Assembly: GCA_013911065.1 (NCBI GenBank)
Contig: JACERV010000010.1
Location: 80,811 to 144,810, forward strand
DNA: 64,000 nucleotides
Reading direction: 5' to 3'
Origin: Ruminococcus sp.
Lineage (GTDB): Bacteria > Bacillota > Clostridia > Lachnospirales > Lachnospiraceae
The translations under genes were made by a program, and so were the position numbers. The notes beneath the pieces are model-generated. The model ran no database searches and had not been told where the DNA came from. It saw only the letters and a program-made list of their open reading frames with translations. This document shows positions 34,375-43,778 of the stretch, piece after piece. How positions within the stretch are numbered: the first letter of the stretch is position 1; each line of letters opens with the position of its first letter.

Positions 34375-36531
34375 TTGAAGGCGAAAAAAAGAAATGTATG
34401 GATTGTACTGTGTGTCATTGCAGCGTTTATTTATATTGCCATTTTCGGACTGGGAAGTGGATTTAAGGGTGCAGTGGATATGCGTTTCGGGATCGATATC
34501 CGAGGGGGCGTAGAAGCTATATTCGAACCTGAGGGAGTGGATAAGGCGCCCTCTGCATCGGATTTGGAATCTGCCAGAATCGTAATAGAAAACCGTCTGG
34601 ATGCACAGAACATACTGGACCGTGAAGTGACAGTAGATAAAGAGAACGGAAATATCATTGTCCGCTTCCCTTGGAAGTCTGATGAGAAGGAGTTCAATCC
34701 CGAGGCGGCGATTGCTGAATTAGGAGAAACTGCAAAGCTGACCTTCCGCGACCCGGAGGGGAATGTATTGGTAGAGGGGAAGGATGTAACTGACAGCCAG
34801 GTGGTAAGGGACCAGCAGACTGGGGAATATGTAGTTTCTCTTAAGTTTGACAAGGCTGGTGCAGAAGATTTTGCAGATGCCACGACAAAACTTGTAGGCA
34901 AGTCTATGGGCATTTATATGGATGAGGAGCAGATTTCCAATCCCCTTGTGCGGGAAGCTATTCAAGGAGGAGAGGCTGTTATCAACGGAATGGATTCCCA
35001 GGAGGAGGCAAAGGCTCTGTCTGAGAAAATCAACGCCGGAGCACTGCCCTTTTCTCTCAAGACAACGAACTATAATACCATCAGCCCCACACTGGGCAGC
35101 GGTGCACTGAAAGCAATGACATCAGCCGCAGCAGTGGCATTTATTCTGGTATGCCTGTTCATGATGACGTATTACCGGCTTCCGGGCCTGATTGCCTGCC
35201 TGACGATGGTTTTCCAGATGAGCCTGCAGGTACTGGCGCTTTCTGTACCCCAGTATACATTGACCCTTCCTGGAATTGCAGGTTTAATCTTATCGCTGGG
35301 TATGGCAGTGGATGCGAACGTTATCATTAACGAGCGTATCGGTGAAGAATTAAGCAAAGGAAGCAGTATTAAGAATGCAGTGAAGATGGGATATAAAAAT
35401 GCGTTTTCTTCTGTATTGGATGGAAATATTACAACGGCGGCAATTGCTGTGATTTTGATGATTTTCGGATCCGGAACGATGCTCAGTTTTGGTTATACGC
35501 TGCTGACGGGAGTTCTACTTAATCTGGCAGTTGGTGTCTGGCTCTCCAGAATTATGTTAAGCTCGGTGGTTCTGTATCCTAAGTTCCAGAACCTAAAGCT
35601 GTTCTATATGAAGAAGACAAGAAAGGTTATAGATTTTCTTGGGAAGCGAAAAGCGATTTTCCTATTTACGGCAGCAATGCTTCTTGTAGGTTCTATCATC
35701 AGTGGAATGCGCGGTATTACATTGGATACCCAGTTTACAGGAGGGGTTATCCTGAAATATACCTGTGAAGGCACACCGGATACCGCCCAGGCGGCTCAGG
35801 CGGCTGAGGAGGTGTTGAACCGTCCGGTCAACGCCCAGGCTGGAGAAGATTTTGTATCCGGGCAGACAAAGCTGGTATTGAATCTTGGCGGCCATCAGGG
35901 AATCTCACCACAGGAACAGGCAAAAGTGCTTGATGCCTTAAATAAAGTCCAGCCTGAACAAAAATACAAGTCGTCAGAAAGCTATGCGGTAGAGCCTTAC
36001 ATCGGAGCACGTGCGCTGAAAAATTCTGCAATTGCGATTGTATTGGCAATGTTGTTTATTATTGTTTATATTGCACTGCGTTTTTCTGTATTGTCAGGGC
36101 TATCTGCCGGAATATCAGGAGTAATTGCTCTTATATACGATGTATTTATTGTATTTTTGGTGTTTGGAGTCTGCAAAATACCAATTAATGATGCTTTTGT
36201 GTCTGTAACCCTGACAATTATCGGATATTCAATTAACGATACAATTGTCCTTTATGACAGGATACGGGAGCATATGCGTACACGTACGAAAGAAGGACTT
36301 ATACCCCTTGTAAACCAGAGTATTACCGAGACATTGGGACGGTCAATTAATACAGCATTTACCACAGTACTCTGTGTAGCGGTCATTTTAGTTTTTGCGG
36401 TAATTTATAATATAGATTCAATCAGAGTCTTTGCACTTCCTATGCTGGTCGGAATGATAAGCGGGTGTTATTCTTCCATATGTGTAGCAGCATCTGTATG
36501 GGTGACATGGAAAAATAGGAAAAAATCTTAA
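34375..36531 (+). CDS. secDF: protein translocase subunit SecDF (fused)
   Basis: 718 residues, SecD and SecF fused as in Bacillus. SecD half: membrane segment near residues 7-25, GIDIRGGVEAIFE, the periplasmic P1 region, then transmembrane block with GLILSLGMAVDANVIINERI. SecF half: GITLDTQFTGGVILKYT, YVALRFS-like block with GYSINDTIVLYDRIRE and GRSINTAFTT. RND-fold proton-driven accessory of SecYEG. Start is TTG 34375 with GAGGAGG 7 bases upstream. Confidence 0.97.
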   Translation: MKAKKRNVWIVLCVIAAFIYIAIFGLGSGFKGAVDMRFGIDIRGGVEAIFEPEGVDKAPSASDLESARIVIENRLDAQNILDREVTVDKENGNIIVRFPWKSDEKEFNPEAAIAELGETAKLTFRDPEGNVLVEGKDVTDSQVVRDQQTGEYVVSLKFDKAGAEDFADATTKLVGKSMGIYMDEEQISNPLVREAIQGGEAVINGMDSQEEAKALSEKINAGALPFSLKTTNYNTISPTLGSGALKAMTSAAAVAFILVCLFMMTYYRLPGLIACLTMVFQMSLQVLALSVPQYTLTLPGIAGLILSLGMAVDANVIINERIGEELSKGSSIKNAVKMGYKNAFSSVLDGNITTAAIAVILMIFGSGTMLSFGYTLLTGVLLNLAVGVWLSRIMLSSVVLYPKFQNLKLFYMKKTRKVIDFLGKRKAIFLFTAAMLLVGSIISGMRGITLDTQFTGGVILKYTCEGTPDTAQAAQAAEEVLNRPVNAQAGEDFVSGQTKLVLNLGGHQGISPQEQAKVLDALNKVQPEQKYKSSESYAVEPYIGARALKNSAIAIVLAMLFIIVYIALRFSVLSGLSAGISGVIALIYDVFIVFLVFGVCKIPINDAFVSVTLTIIGYSINDTIVLYDRIREHMRTRTKEGLIPLVNQSITETLGRSINTAFTTVLCVAVILVFAVIYNIDSIRVFALPMLVGMISGCYSSICVAASVWVTWKNRKKS

Positions 36532-36567
36532 TTTTACTTTAAGGAGTCTTAATAAAACTTCATCCTG

Positions 36568-36596
36568 TTGCGAAAAGTGCGGAAAAATGCTATCAT
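36568..36596 (+). promoter_or_regulatory. sigma-A promoter of the LCP gene
   Basis: TTGCGA (36568-36573), 17-base spacer, TATCAT (36591-36596), about 80 bases before the start codon. Confidence 0.55.
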
Positions 36597-36678
36597 AACC
36601 TGGTATATACCCTGCGCATATGTGAGCGGTAAAGAAATTAATCGCAGAGCACAGGAAGAAATGAAGGGAGCATGACAG

Positions 36679-38352
36679 ATGGGTCAGCAAAAGATGAGCG
36701 CAAGTGAGCGGGAAGCATATAGAAAAGAGCAGGCCAGAAAACGCCGCAGGATGGAAGAAAAACAGAGAAGGACAGTAAGTGAGAACCCGGCTAAATCAGT
36801 GGCGGGCGGCTCAGGCAGAAAAAGCGGCAGCCAAGGTCCGGCCGGAAAAAATAGAGGGAATGATAAAGGAACCGGGAAGAAGCAGACTTCTAATAAGATA
36901 AGCAGACAGATTGGAATCATTCTGTGTGGAATCCAGTTGGCTGTAACTTTGGTATTTATTGTAGCTTTGCTGGTCCTGAATATGCTGCCGATGAAATATC
37001 TGGGGGTAATCGTGGGCATGCTGCTGGTGCTTTGGATTATTCTGCTGGTTGGACAGCTTATATCTAAGAAAAAAGCAATTGCCGGAAAGGTAATCAGTGT
37101 TCTCATGTCTATTGTGCTGGCGTTTGGTTCCTACTATATATTTAAAACAAATGGAACAGTTGAAAATATAAGCGGCGGTAATAAAAAAGTGGATAAGATG
37201 GTAGTTGCGGTGCTGGCGGAGGATCAGGCCGAGACGATTGAAGATGCAGCCGGTTACGATTTTGGTGTGCAGTATACCATGAAGGGGGACGATGTTAAAA
37301 GTACAGTAGAATCGATCAACCAGGAATTGGGAAGTGATATTTCTACAGTAGAATACAACAGTCTGAATGAACAGGCAGCAGCATTGCATGACGGTGAAGT
37401 CCAGGCTATTATCTATAATGATGCTTATACATCAATTCTAGAGGAAGCTTTTGAAGGATACAGCAATGCAGTGAAGATTATTTACTCTCATGAAATTACA
37501 AGTGAAATTGAGAATACGGCAGCGGACGTAAAAGTAGCCGATGACTCTTTTACAGTGTACATCAGCGGTATTGATGTGTATGGGGCTATTGAGACCAACA
37601 GCCGCAGTGATGTAAATATGATAGCAACTGTGAACCCTACTACTCATCAGATTCTTTTAGTCACTACACCTAGGGACTATTATGTGGAAATTCCTGGGAT
37701 TTCAGGCGGACAGAAGGATAAGCTGACTCATGCGGGTATTTACGGAGTAGATGCGTCTATGGCTACTTTGGAAGAGCTTTATGATACAGAGATTGATTTC
37801 TATGCAAGAGTAAACTTTACCTCTCTTGTACAAATGGTAGATGCACTGGGAGGAGTGGATGTGATATCCGAGCAGGCCTTTACAACGAGTGATGAATCCG
37901 GACTGGTAATGAATGTGGCACAGGGAGAGAATCATTTTACCGGGCAGCAGGCACTGGCGTTTTCCAGAGAGAGAATGAATGTGGACGGCGGGGATTTCCA
38001 GAGAGGAAAAAACCAGCAGGCTGTGATTATAGCTATGATTAAGAAGGCGGTTTCACCTGCTATTTTGACTGGCGCCAATGGAATTTTGAGCAGCATAAGC
38101 GGAAATGTGGATACGAACATGTCCCAGGAACAGATTCAGGAATTGATTAAAAGTCAGCTTGCTGGCGGGGGAGCATGGAATATCAAATCCATGGCAGCAG
38201 AAGGAACGGGGGATGACCAGGAATGTTATTCCTCTCCAGGCAGCATACTCTATGTAACCCAGCCTGATCTGAATACTGTTACGGCTATCAAAGACGCCAT
38301 TGATGCAGTGGAAAACGGTGAGCTGCTGCCGGATTCAGAAGTGGCTCAATAA
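36679..38352 (+). CDS. LytR-CpsA-Psr (LCP) family glycopolymer transferase
   Basis: 557 residues. A long basic, Lys/Arg/Gln-rich cytoplasmic N-terminus (about 80 residues), three hydrophobic segments (about 84-160), an accessory domain, then the LCP catalytic domain: TPRDYYVEIPG, AGIYGVDASMATLEELYD, LVQMVDALGGVDV and LAFSRERMNVDGGDFQRGKNQQ, carrying the Arg and Asp residues that bind the polyprenyl pyrophosphate. LCP enzymes attach teichoic acid or capsule from lipid carriers to peptidoglycan. Its place just before the glycan locus suggests that it anchors those polymers. Confidence 0.92.
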   Translation: MGQQKMSASEREAYRKEQARKRRRMEEKQRRTVSENPAKSVAGGSGRKSGSQGPAGKNRGNDKGTGKKQTSNKISRQIGIILCGIQLAVTLVFIVALLVLNMLPMKYLGVIVGMLLVLWIILLVGQLISKKKAIAGKVISVLMSIVLAFGSYYIFKTNGTVENISGGNKKVDKMVVAVLAEDQAETIEDAAGYDFGVQYTMKGDDVKSTVESINQELGSDISTVEYNSLNEQAAALHDGEVQAIIYNDAYTSILEEAFEGYSNAVKIIYSHEITSEIENTAADVKVADDSFTVYISGIDVYGAIETNSRSDVNMIATVNPTTHQILLVTTPRDYYVEIPGISGGQKDKLTHAGIYGVDASMATLEELYDTEIDFYARVNFTSLVQMVDALGGVDVISEQAFTTSDESGLVMNVAQGENHFTGQQALAFSRERMNVDGGDFQRGKNQQAVIIAMIKKAVSPAILTGANGILSSISGNVDTNMSQEQIQELIKSQLAGGGAWNIKSMAAEGTGDDQECYSSPGSILYVTQPDLNTVTAIKDAIDAVENGELLPDSEVAQ

Positions 38353-38375
38353 AAGGGATACTGAGGAAAAGAAAT

Positions 38376-40352
38376 ATGATAAAACTGTTTAAAAAGTGGG
38401 ACCTTTCTATTGTTTATAAAGTGCTTTTGGTATTTTTGGACCTTGCATTTATCAATGTCAGTTCGTTTCTGGCATTGTGGGTCCGCTTCAATATGCATAT
38501 TAGTGAGATACCAATTGAGTATGCCGATTCGGTGAAAGAACTGATTGTGGTGAATACGCTTGTTACGGTTGCCATTTTTGCGGTATGCAGGCTTTATACA
38601 AGTTTGTGGAGATTTGCAAGCATCAAGGAGCTGATATATATTATTGAAGCCTGCATGGCATCGGTTTTATTTAATATTTTAGCTTATTATCTTACTTACA
38701 GGATTATATACAGAAGTTATTTTCCATTGTATGTTACGGCCTTGTTCCTGCTTACCTGCTTCAGCCGTTTTTCTTACAGGCTGGCAAGGCTGCTTTACCG
38801 CGGAAATATTCATGGGCGTCATGTGCGTAATACCATGATTATCGGAGCAGGAGAGGCGTGCAATGTAGTGATGAAGGAGCTGGAACTCAGCACGGAGCTG
38901 GACGCAAAAATCTGTTGTGTGATTGATGATAATCCAAGAAAACACGGAACGTATATTCATGGAGTAAAAGTAGTCGGCGGCAGAGAAGATATCCTCAAGA
39001 ATGTAGAGAAATACCGTATTAATGAGATTATTGTTGCCATTCCCAGTGCAGACAAAAGGGAAAGGCAGAAAATTCTGGAAATCTGTCAGAAGATTTCTGA
39101 CTGTGAGCTGAAAATTCTTCCCGGAGTATATCAGTTAGTAAATGGGGAGGTCAGCGTTTCCAAGCTGCGTAATGTGGAAATAGAAGACTTGCTGGGGAGA
39201 GATCCTATACGGGTGACGACAGAGAAAATCGGGCGTTATGTATCGGGAAAAGCCGTGCTGGTGACAGGCGGAGGCGGAAGCATCGGCAGTGAGCTTTGCC
39301 GTCAGATTGCGGCAAACGGCGTGAAACAGTTGATTATTTTTGATATTTATGAGAATAATGCCTATGAAATCCAGCAGGAGCTGAAAGCCAAATATCCAAA
39401 TCTGGATTTGATTGTACTGATTGGTTCTGTCAGAAACGGAAGAAAGTTAAATAGTATTTTCGCCAAGTACCGCCCTGATATCGTATATCATGCGGCAGCG
39501 CATAAGCATGTTCCGTTGATGGAGGACAGCCCAAACGAAGCAATTAAAAATAATGTGTTTGGAACGTATAAGACTGCATTGGCGGCAGACAGATACGGAG
39601 TAGAAAAGTTTGTCCTCATTTCCACAGACAAAGCAGTGAATCCGACGAATATTATGGGGGCATCCAAGCGGATGTGTGAGATGATTATCCAGGTGTTCAA
39701 CAGGCGCTCAGAGACAGAGTATGTAGCGGTACGTTTTGGAAATGTGTTAGGCAGTAACGGCAGTGTGATACCATTATTTAAGAAGCAGATAGAAGCAGGC
39801 GGGCCGGTTACAGTAACCCACCCGGATATTATCCGGTATTTTATGACCATACCGGAGGCAGTATCTTTAGTACTGCAGGCAGGAGCCAGTGCGAAAGGCG
39901 GAGAGATATTTGTTCTGGATATGGGGCAGCCGGTACGAATTGTAGATTTAGCAAAAAATTTAATCCGGTTATCCGGATATACTCTTGGTGTAGACATAGA
40001 TATCCGGTATACCGGTCTGCGTCCGGGAGAAAAACTATATGAAGAGCTTTTGATGGCAGAAGAAGGCTTGGAAAGTACGGAAAATCAGAAAATCCATATT
40101 GGGAAACCTATTGAATTTGATGAAAAGGAATTTTTAAAAGATTTGGAAGACTTATACCAGGCAGCATATGCGGAGACAGACGATATGAAATATATTGTCC
40201 ATAAGATTATTCCAACTTACCGTTTAAGAGAAGCAGATATCCTCAGAGATCAGCAGATACAGGCATGTTGGAAAAAGGAATTTACAGACACCCGCTCCAA
40301 GCTGCCTAGTGCTTTTTTGGACGGAGGAACCGCTCATAAGGAGGATATATGA
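38376..40352 (+). CDS. membrane NDP-sugar 4,6-dehydratase (CapD/PglF/EpsC type)
   Basis: 658 residues. Four N-terminal membrane segments (about 15-145), a CoA-binding-like Rossmann domain (MIIGAGEACNVVMKEL), then the SDR catalytic domain with VTGGGGSIGSELCRQI near residue 297, HAAAHKHVPLME and the active-site ISTDKAVNPTNIMGASKR, where Met replaces the usual Tyr as in PglF/CapD. Members convert UDP-GlcNAc into a 4-keto-6-deoxy sugar. The next two genes overlap by 4 bases each (ATGA), so the three work as a unit making and loading a 4-amino-4,6-dideoxy sugar. Confidence 0.93.
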   Translation: MIKLFKKWDLSIVYKVLLVFLDLAFINVSSFLALWVRFNMHISEIPIEYADSVKELIVVNTLVTVAIFAVCRLYTSLWRFASIKELIYIIEACMASVLFNILAYYLTYRIIYRSYFPLYVTALFLLTCFSRFSYRLARLLYRGNIHGRHVRNTMIIGAGEACNVVMKELELSTELDAKICCVIDDNPRKHGTYIHGVKVVGGREDILKNVEKYRINEIIVAIPSADKRERQKILEICQKISDCELKILPGVYQLVNGEVSVSKLRNVEIEDLLGRDPIRVTTEKIGRYVSGKAVLVTGGGGSIGSELCRQIAANGVKQLIIFDIYENNAYEIQQELKAKYPNLDLIVLIGSVRNGRKLNSIFAKYRPDIVYHAAAHKHVPLMEDSPNEAIKNNVFGTYKTALAADRYGVEKFVLISTDKAVNPTNIMGASKRMCEMIIQVFNRRSETEYVAVRFGNVLGSNGSVIPLFKKQIEAGGPVTVTHPDIIRYFMTIPEAVSLVLQAGASAKGGEIFVLDMGQPVRIVDLAKNLIRLSGYTLGVDIDIRYTGLRPGEKLYEELLMAEEGLESTENQKIHIGKPIEFDEKEFLKDLEDLYQAAYAETDDMKYIVHKIIPTYRLREADILRDQQIQACWKKEFTDTRSKLPSAFLDGGTAHKEDI

Positions 40353-41554
40353 AAATACCATTTTCACCACCGGATATTACAGAAGAAGAAATTACAGAAG
40401 TAGCTGAGACATTGCGCAGCGGATGGATCACCACAGGCCCCAGGACGAAGGAGTTTGAATGCAGAATTGCAGAATACTGCCATACTAGAAAAGCAGTCTG
40501 TCTTAACTCTGCCACGGCCTGTCTGGAGATGACACTTCATGTGATGGGAATTGGCCCGGGAGATGAGGTCATTACCACTGCGTATACTTACTCGGCTACA
40601 GCCAGCTGTATTTGCCATGTGGGAGCAATGCCCGTTCTGGTAGATACATTGCCGGGTTCTTATGAAATGGACCCACAAAAGGTGCGTGAGGCAGTGACGG
40701 AACGTACGAAGGCTATTATCTCAGTAGATTTAGGAGGTGTAATTTATAGCCGGTATGATGAAATTTTTCGGATTGTGGAAGAAAAGAGGCCTATATTTAG
40801 TCCCTCCAATGAAAAACAGGAGGCTTTGGGAAGAATTCTTATAATCGCGGATGCTGCCCACGCTTTTGGATCCTGGAGAGATGGGAAGATATGCGGGGAG
40901 ATTGCAGATTTTACTTGCTTTTCCTTCCATGCGGTGAAAAACCTGACTACAGCGGAAGGCGGTGCTGTGACATGGTCCCAGGCAATTACACAGGCCGGTC
41001 TGGATGAAGAGAAGTTATACAAAGAATATATGCTCCTTTCCCTTCATGGACAATCAAAAGATGCATTGGAGAAAACGCAGGCTGGTGCATGGGAATATGA
41101 TATCGTGGCACCTTATTATAAATGCAATATGACAGATATTATGGCTGCAATAGGACTGGTACAGCTAAAGCGCTATCCGGAAATCCTGAAACGCAGGCGC
41201 AGTTTGATAGAGCAGTATAATAAAGGTTTGGACGGATGCCCTGTGGAAGTTCTGAATCACTATGGGGAGGATATGCAGTCCAGCGGACATCTATATCTTG
41301 TACGTGTGCTTGACAAAACCCGTCAAGAATGTAACAATATAATCAATGAACTGGCAAAATCTGGGATTGCATCAAATGTCCACTATAAGCCTCTGCCCAT
41401 GCTGACAGCATACAGTCAGATGGGATTTGATGTGAAAGATTATCCAAATGCTTATGCACAGTTTGAAAATGAAATTACACTGCCGCTTCACACCTGTCTC
41501 ACAGATGAACAGGTAGAATATGTTGCAGGTACATTCAGGAGATTAGTAATATGA
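40349..41554 (+). CDS. DegT/DnrJ/EryC1 aminotransferase, sugar-4-amino type
   Basis: 401 residues. PLP fold-type I sugar aminotransferase: NSATACLEMTLH, GDEVITTAYTYSATASC, the PLP-ring Asp in IIADAAHAFGS, and the Lys in FSFHAVKNLTTAEGG; C-terminal SNVHYKPLPM. It should aminate C4 of the 4-keto sugar made by the dehydratase, giving a UDP-4-amino-4,6-dideoxy-HexNAc. No PglD-like acetyltransferase is nearby, so the amino group may stay free. Coupled to both neighbours by 4-base overlaps. Confidence 0.93.
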   Translation: MKIPFSPPDITEEEITEVAETLRSGWITTGPRTKEFECRIAEYCHTRKAVCLNSATACLEMTLHVMGIGPGDEVITTAYTYSATASCICHVGAMPVLVDTLPGSYEMDPQKVREAVTERTKAIISVDLGGVIYSRYDEIFRIVEEKRPIFSPSNEKQEALGRILIIADAAHAFGSWRDGKICGEIADFTCFSFHAVKNLTTAEGGAVTWSQAITQAGLDEEKLYKEYMLLSLHGQSKDALEKTQAGAWEYDIVAPYYKCNMTDIMAAIGLVQLKRYPEILKRRRSLIEQYNKGLDGCPVEVLNHYGEDMQSSGHLYLVRVLDKTRQECNNIINELAKSGIASNVHYKPLPMLTAYSQMGFDVKDYPNAYAQFENEITLPLHTCLTDEQVEYVAGTFRRLVI

Positions 41555-42249
41555 TACTAAATTGGGAACAATTGCCGGAATCTATGCGCAGCGATTCTGT
41601 GCGGCCTTATTATGAAACATTGAAAAAGAAGCAGTCCGGCCTTTATATGAAACGTGGCTTGGATTTCTTATTTGCGTTTGTCCTGACGGTTGTCTTGTCA
41701 CCAGTCATGGCAGGTGTAGCATTGTGGATAAAATTAGATAGCAGAGGTCCGGTCTTTTACAGGCAGGAGAGAATTACACGATATGGGAAACCATATCGTA
41801 TTTTCAAGTTTAGGACTATGGTTAATGGGGCTGATAAAAAAGGACCTCTGGTTACGGAAAAGCAGGACTCCAGAATTACAAGAGCAGGGCAGACTCTGCG
41901 CCGGTGCAGGTTGGATGAGCTGCCTCAGCTGCTGAACATTCTCCGGGGAGAAATGTCCTTTGTGGGAACAAGGCCCGAGGTAAGGAAATATGTAGCCCAG
42001 TATACAGGGGAAATGCATGCAACATTGCTGCTCCCGGCGGGGGTTACCTCCCGGACCAGTATCCTGTTTAAGGATGAAGATGTGCTGCTGGAAAAATACC
42101 AGAAAGAAACAGGAAAGACAGTGGACCAGGTGTATGTAGAGTATATCCTTCCGGTGAAGATGAAATACAATTTACAGTATTTGAAGCAGTTCAGCTTTTT
42201 CGGTGATATCAAGGTGATGTTTGAAACAGTTCTGGCGGTGTTAAAGTAA
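41551..42249 (+). CDS. phosphoglycosyl transferase, small PglC/WcfS type
   Basis: 232 residues, monotopic PGT. One re-entrant hydrophobic segment (LDFLFAFVLTVVLSPVMAGVALWIK), GPVFYRQERI, IFKFRTM, then the catalytic Asp-Glu in RRCRLDELPQLLNILRGEMSFVGTRP. It transfers a sugar-1-phosphate to undecaprenyl phosphate and so starts a glycan. Coupling to the dehydratase and aminotransferase says that the first sugar is their product. A C-terminal extension of about 60 residues beyond the core is typical for WcfS-like members. A structured repeat follows before the next gene. Confidence 0.93.
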   Translation: MILNWEQLPESMRSDSVRPYYETLKKKQSGLYMKRGLDFLFAFVLTVVLSPVMAGVALWIKLDSRGPVFYRQERITRYGKPYRIFKFRTMVNGADKKGPLVTEKQDSRITRAGQTLRRCRLDELPQLLNILRGEMSFVGTRPEVRKYVAQYTGEMHATLLLPAGVTSRTSILFKDEDVLLEKYQKETGKTVDQVYVEYILPVKMKYNLQYLKQFSFFGDIKVMFETVLAVLK

Positions 42250-42467
42250 ATATAGAAGCATCCATGTCACTAAGGCAGAAAGGACTAGGCTCAAGGAAAC
42301 ATCCATGTTACTAAGACCTGAAACTACCAGGTCAAGTCACCAGGATGTACTTTGCAGCGTAAGCTCTGAAAATACCAGAGCTAAGCAGCATAAGCAAGTC
42401 GGCAGGATGTACTTTGTAACTAGGGCTTGAAAGAACCAAGCCAAGTTACATAAGCAGGAGGCGTAAG
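42250..42467 (+). repeat. structured intergenic repeat element, copy B
   Basis: Second copy of the element at 11,101. Outer arm GCATCC-A-TGTC (42258-42268) pairs with GGCA-GGATGT (42401-42410); inner ACATCC (42299-42304) pairs with GGATGT (42343-42348). Hairpins: ACCT/AGGT with loop GAAACTACC (42316-42332), AGCTCT/AGAGCT with loop GAAAATACC (42362-42382), and GTAACT + GGCTT / AAGCC + AGTTAC with loop GAAAGAACC (42416-42449). It shares with copy A an exact 21-base word (42295-42315), an 18-base word at 42341, and a 26-base word with one mismatch at 42390. It ends in AGGAGG, the ribosome binding site of the next gene. Confidence 0.75.
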
Positions 42468-43688
42468 ATGAAGAAGATAGCAGTCATAACAATGGGCGTG
42501 AGGCTGGATGGAGAACCAGGGTATACCCGATTCCGATATCTCTGTGAATTTTTGACAGAGGCAGGGTATCAGGTGGACTTGATTACAACTACATTCCAGC
42601 ATTGGGAAAAAGCTCAGCGTGATGTTAAAAAAATAAAAAAAGAAGATTACCCGTTTGGTTTGAAGTTCATCTATGAGCCTGGGTATAAAAGGAACGTGGA
42701 TTTAAGAAGGGTACGCAGCCACCAGATTGCTGCAAAAAATCTGACAGCGCTGCTGGAAAAGGAAGGGAATTATGATTTGCTTTATGCAGAAATCCCTCCT
42801 AATGATGTAGCACTGGCATGTGCAGAATATGCGAAGAGAAAAGGCATTCCATTTGTGGCGGATGTGAATGATTTGTGGCCAGAGGCGATGAGGATGGTAC
42901 TGGATATTCCTGTCCTCAGCAACCTTTTATTTTATCCATTGCAAAGGGATGCGGAGAAGGTATATTCTCTGGTATCAGGGGTTATCGGCACTTCCGATGA
43001 ATACAGGGACAGGCCTTTTAAAAATCAGAAGAGAAATGTGCCAAAGGCCACCGTATATGTAGGCAATGAGATTGCTGTTTTTGATAAAGGGGCCCAGGAA
43101 AATGATATGGCTGTAGTGAAGTCCCCAACCGAGTTCTGGGTGACCTATGCGGGGACAATCGGAACCAGCTATGATATCCGCACGATGGTTTTGGCAGGGG
43201 AGGAACTGGCCAAAAGAGGGAAACAGAATATCAAGGTCAAAATCCTGGGCGGCGGACCGTTGAAAGATGAGCTGGAAGCGCTTGCACGGGACAGAAAGAT
43301 TGATAACGTGGAGTTTGTAGGATATGCACCTTATGATAAAATGGCAGCATATTTGAAAAAATCTGATATCCTGGTAAATTCCTTTGTAAGGAAAGCTCCC
43401 CAGAGTATTGTGACAAAAATCGGGGATTACCTGGCTGCCGGAAAGGCAATGATTAATACTTGTATGAGTCCGGAATTCAGAAATAAGGTAGAGACGGACG
43501 GATTTGGTGTGAATATCGAGCCTGAAGATGTGAAGATTCTGGCAGATGCCATTGAAGATTTGTACAAAAATGAAGAGAAACGCCTGGACATGGGAAAAAG
43601 GGCAAGGGAAATTGCAGAAGAGCAGTTTGACAGGCCGAAGTCATATAGAAAGATAGAAGAAATGCTTAGAGCATTGCTTACAGTTTAG
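42468..43688 (+). CDS. glycosyltransferase family 4 (GT-B)
   Basis: 406 residues. N-terminal donor-free half (TMGVRLDGEPGYTRFRYLCEFL), then GT4 C-terminal domain with YAGTIGTSYDIRTMVLAGEEL, VKILGGGPLKDELEAL, FVGYAPYDKMAAYLKKSDILVNSF and IVTKIGDYLAAGKAMINT. It probably adds a sugar to the lipid-linked primer. AGGAGG from the repeat element lies 7 bases before the start. The 75 bases after it contain nothing notable. Confidence 0.9.
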   Translation: MKKIAVITMGVRLDGEPGYTRFRYLCEFLTEAGYQVDLITTTFQHWEKAQRDVKKIKKEDYPFGLKFIYEPGYKRNVDLRRVRSHQIAAKNLTALLEKEGNYDLLYAEIPPNDVALACAEYAKRKGIPFVADVNDLWPEAMRMVLDIPVLSNLLFYPLQRDAEKVYSLVSGVIGTSDEYRDRPFKNQKRNVPKATVYVGNEIAVFDKGAQENDMAVVKSPTEFWVTYAGTIGTSYDIRTMVLAGEELAKRGKQNIKVKILGGGPLKDELEALARDRKIDNVEFVGYAPYDKMAAYLKKSDILVNSFVRKAPQSIVTKIGDYLAAGKAMINTCMSPEFRNKVETDGFGVNIEPEDVKILADAIEDLYKNEEKRLDMGKRAREIAEEQFDRPKSYRKIEEMLRALLTV

Positions 43689-43778
43689 CCATAGGTACGA
43701 TGCTGCTTTGATGCATACATCATTGAAAATTGCCATGGCCAGACTACAATAAAAAAGTAACAGTTGAGAGGTACTTTC

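Noticed and set aside
43689..43778. Third copy of the structured repeat
   Set aside because: GATGCTGCTTTGATGCATACATC-like words are superficially similar, but the ordered arms and GAAANNACC loops are missing.
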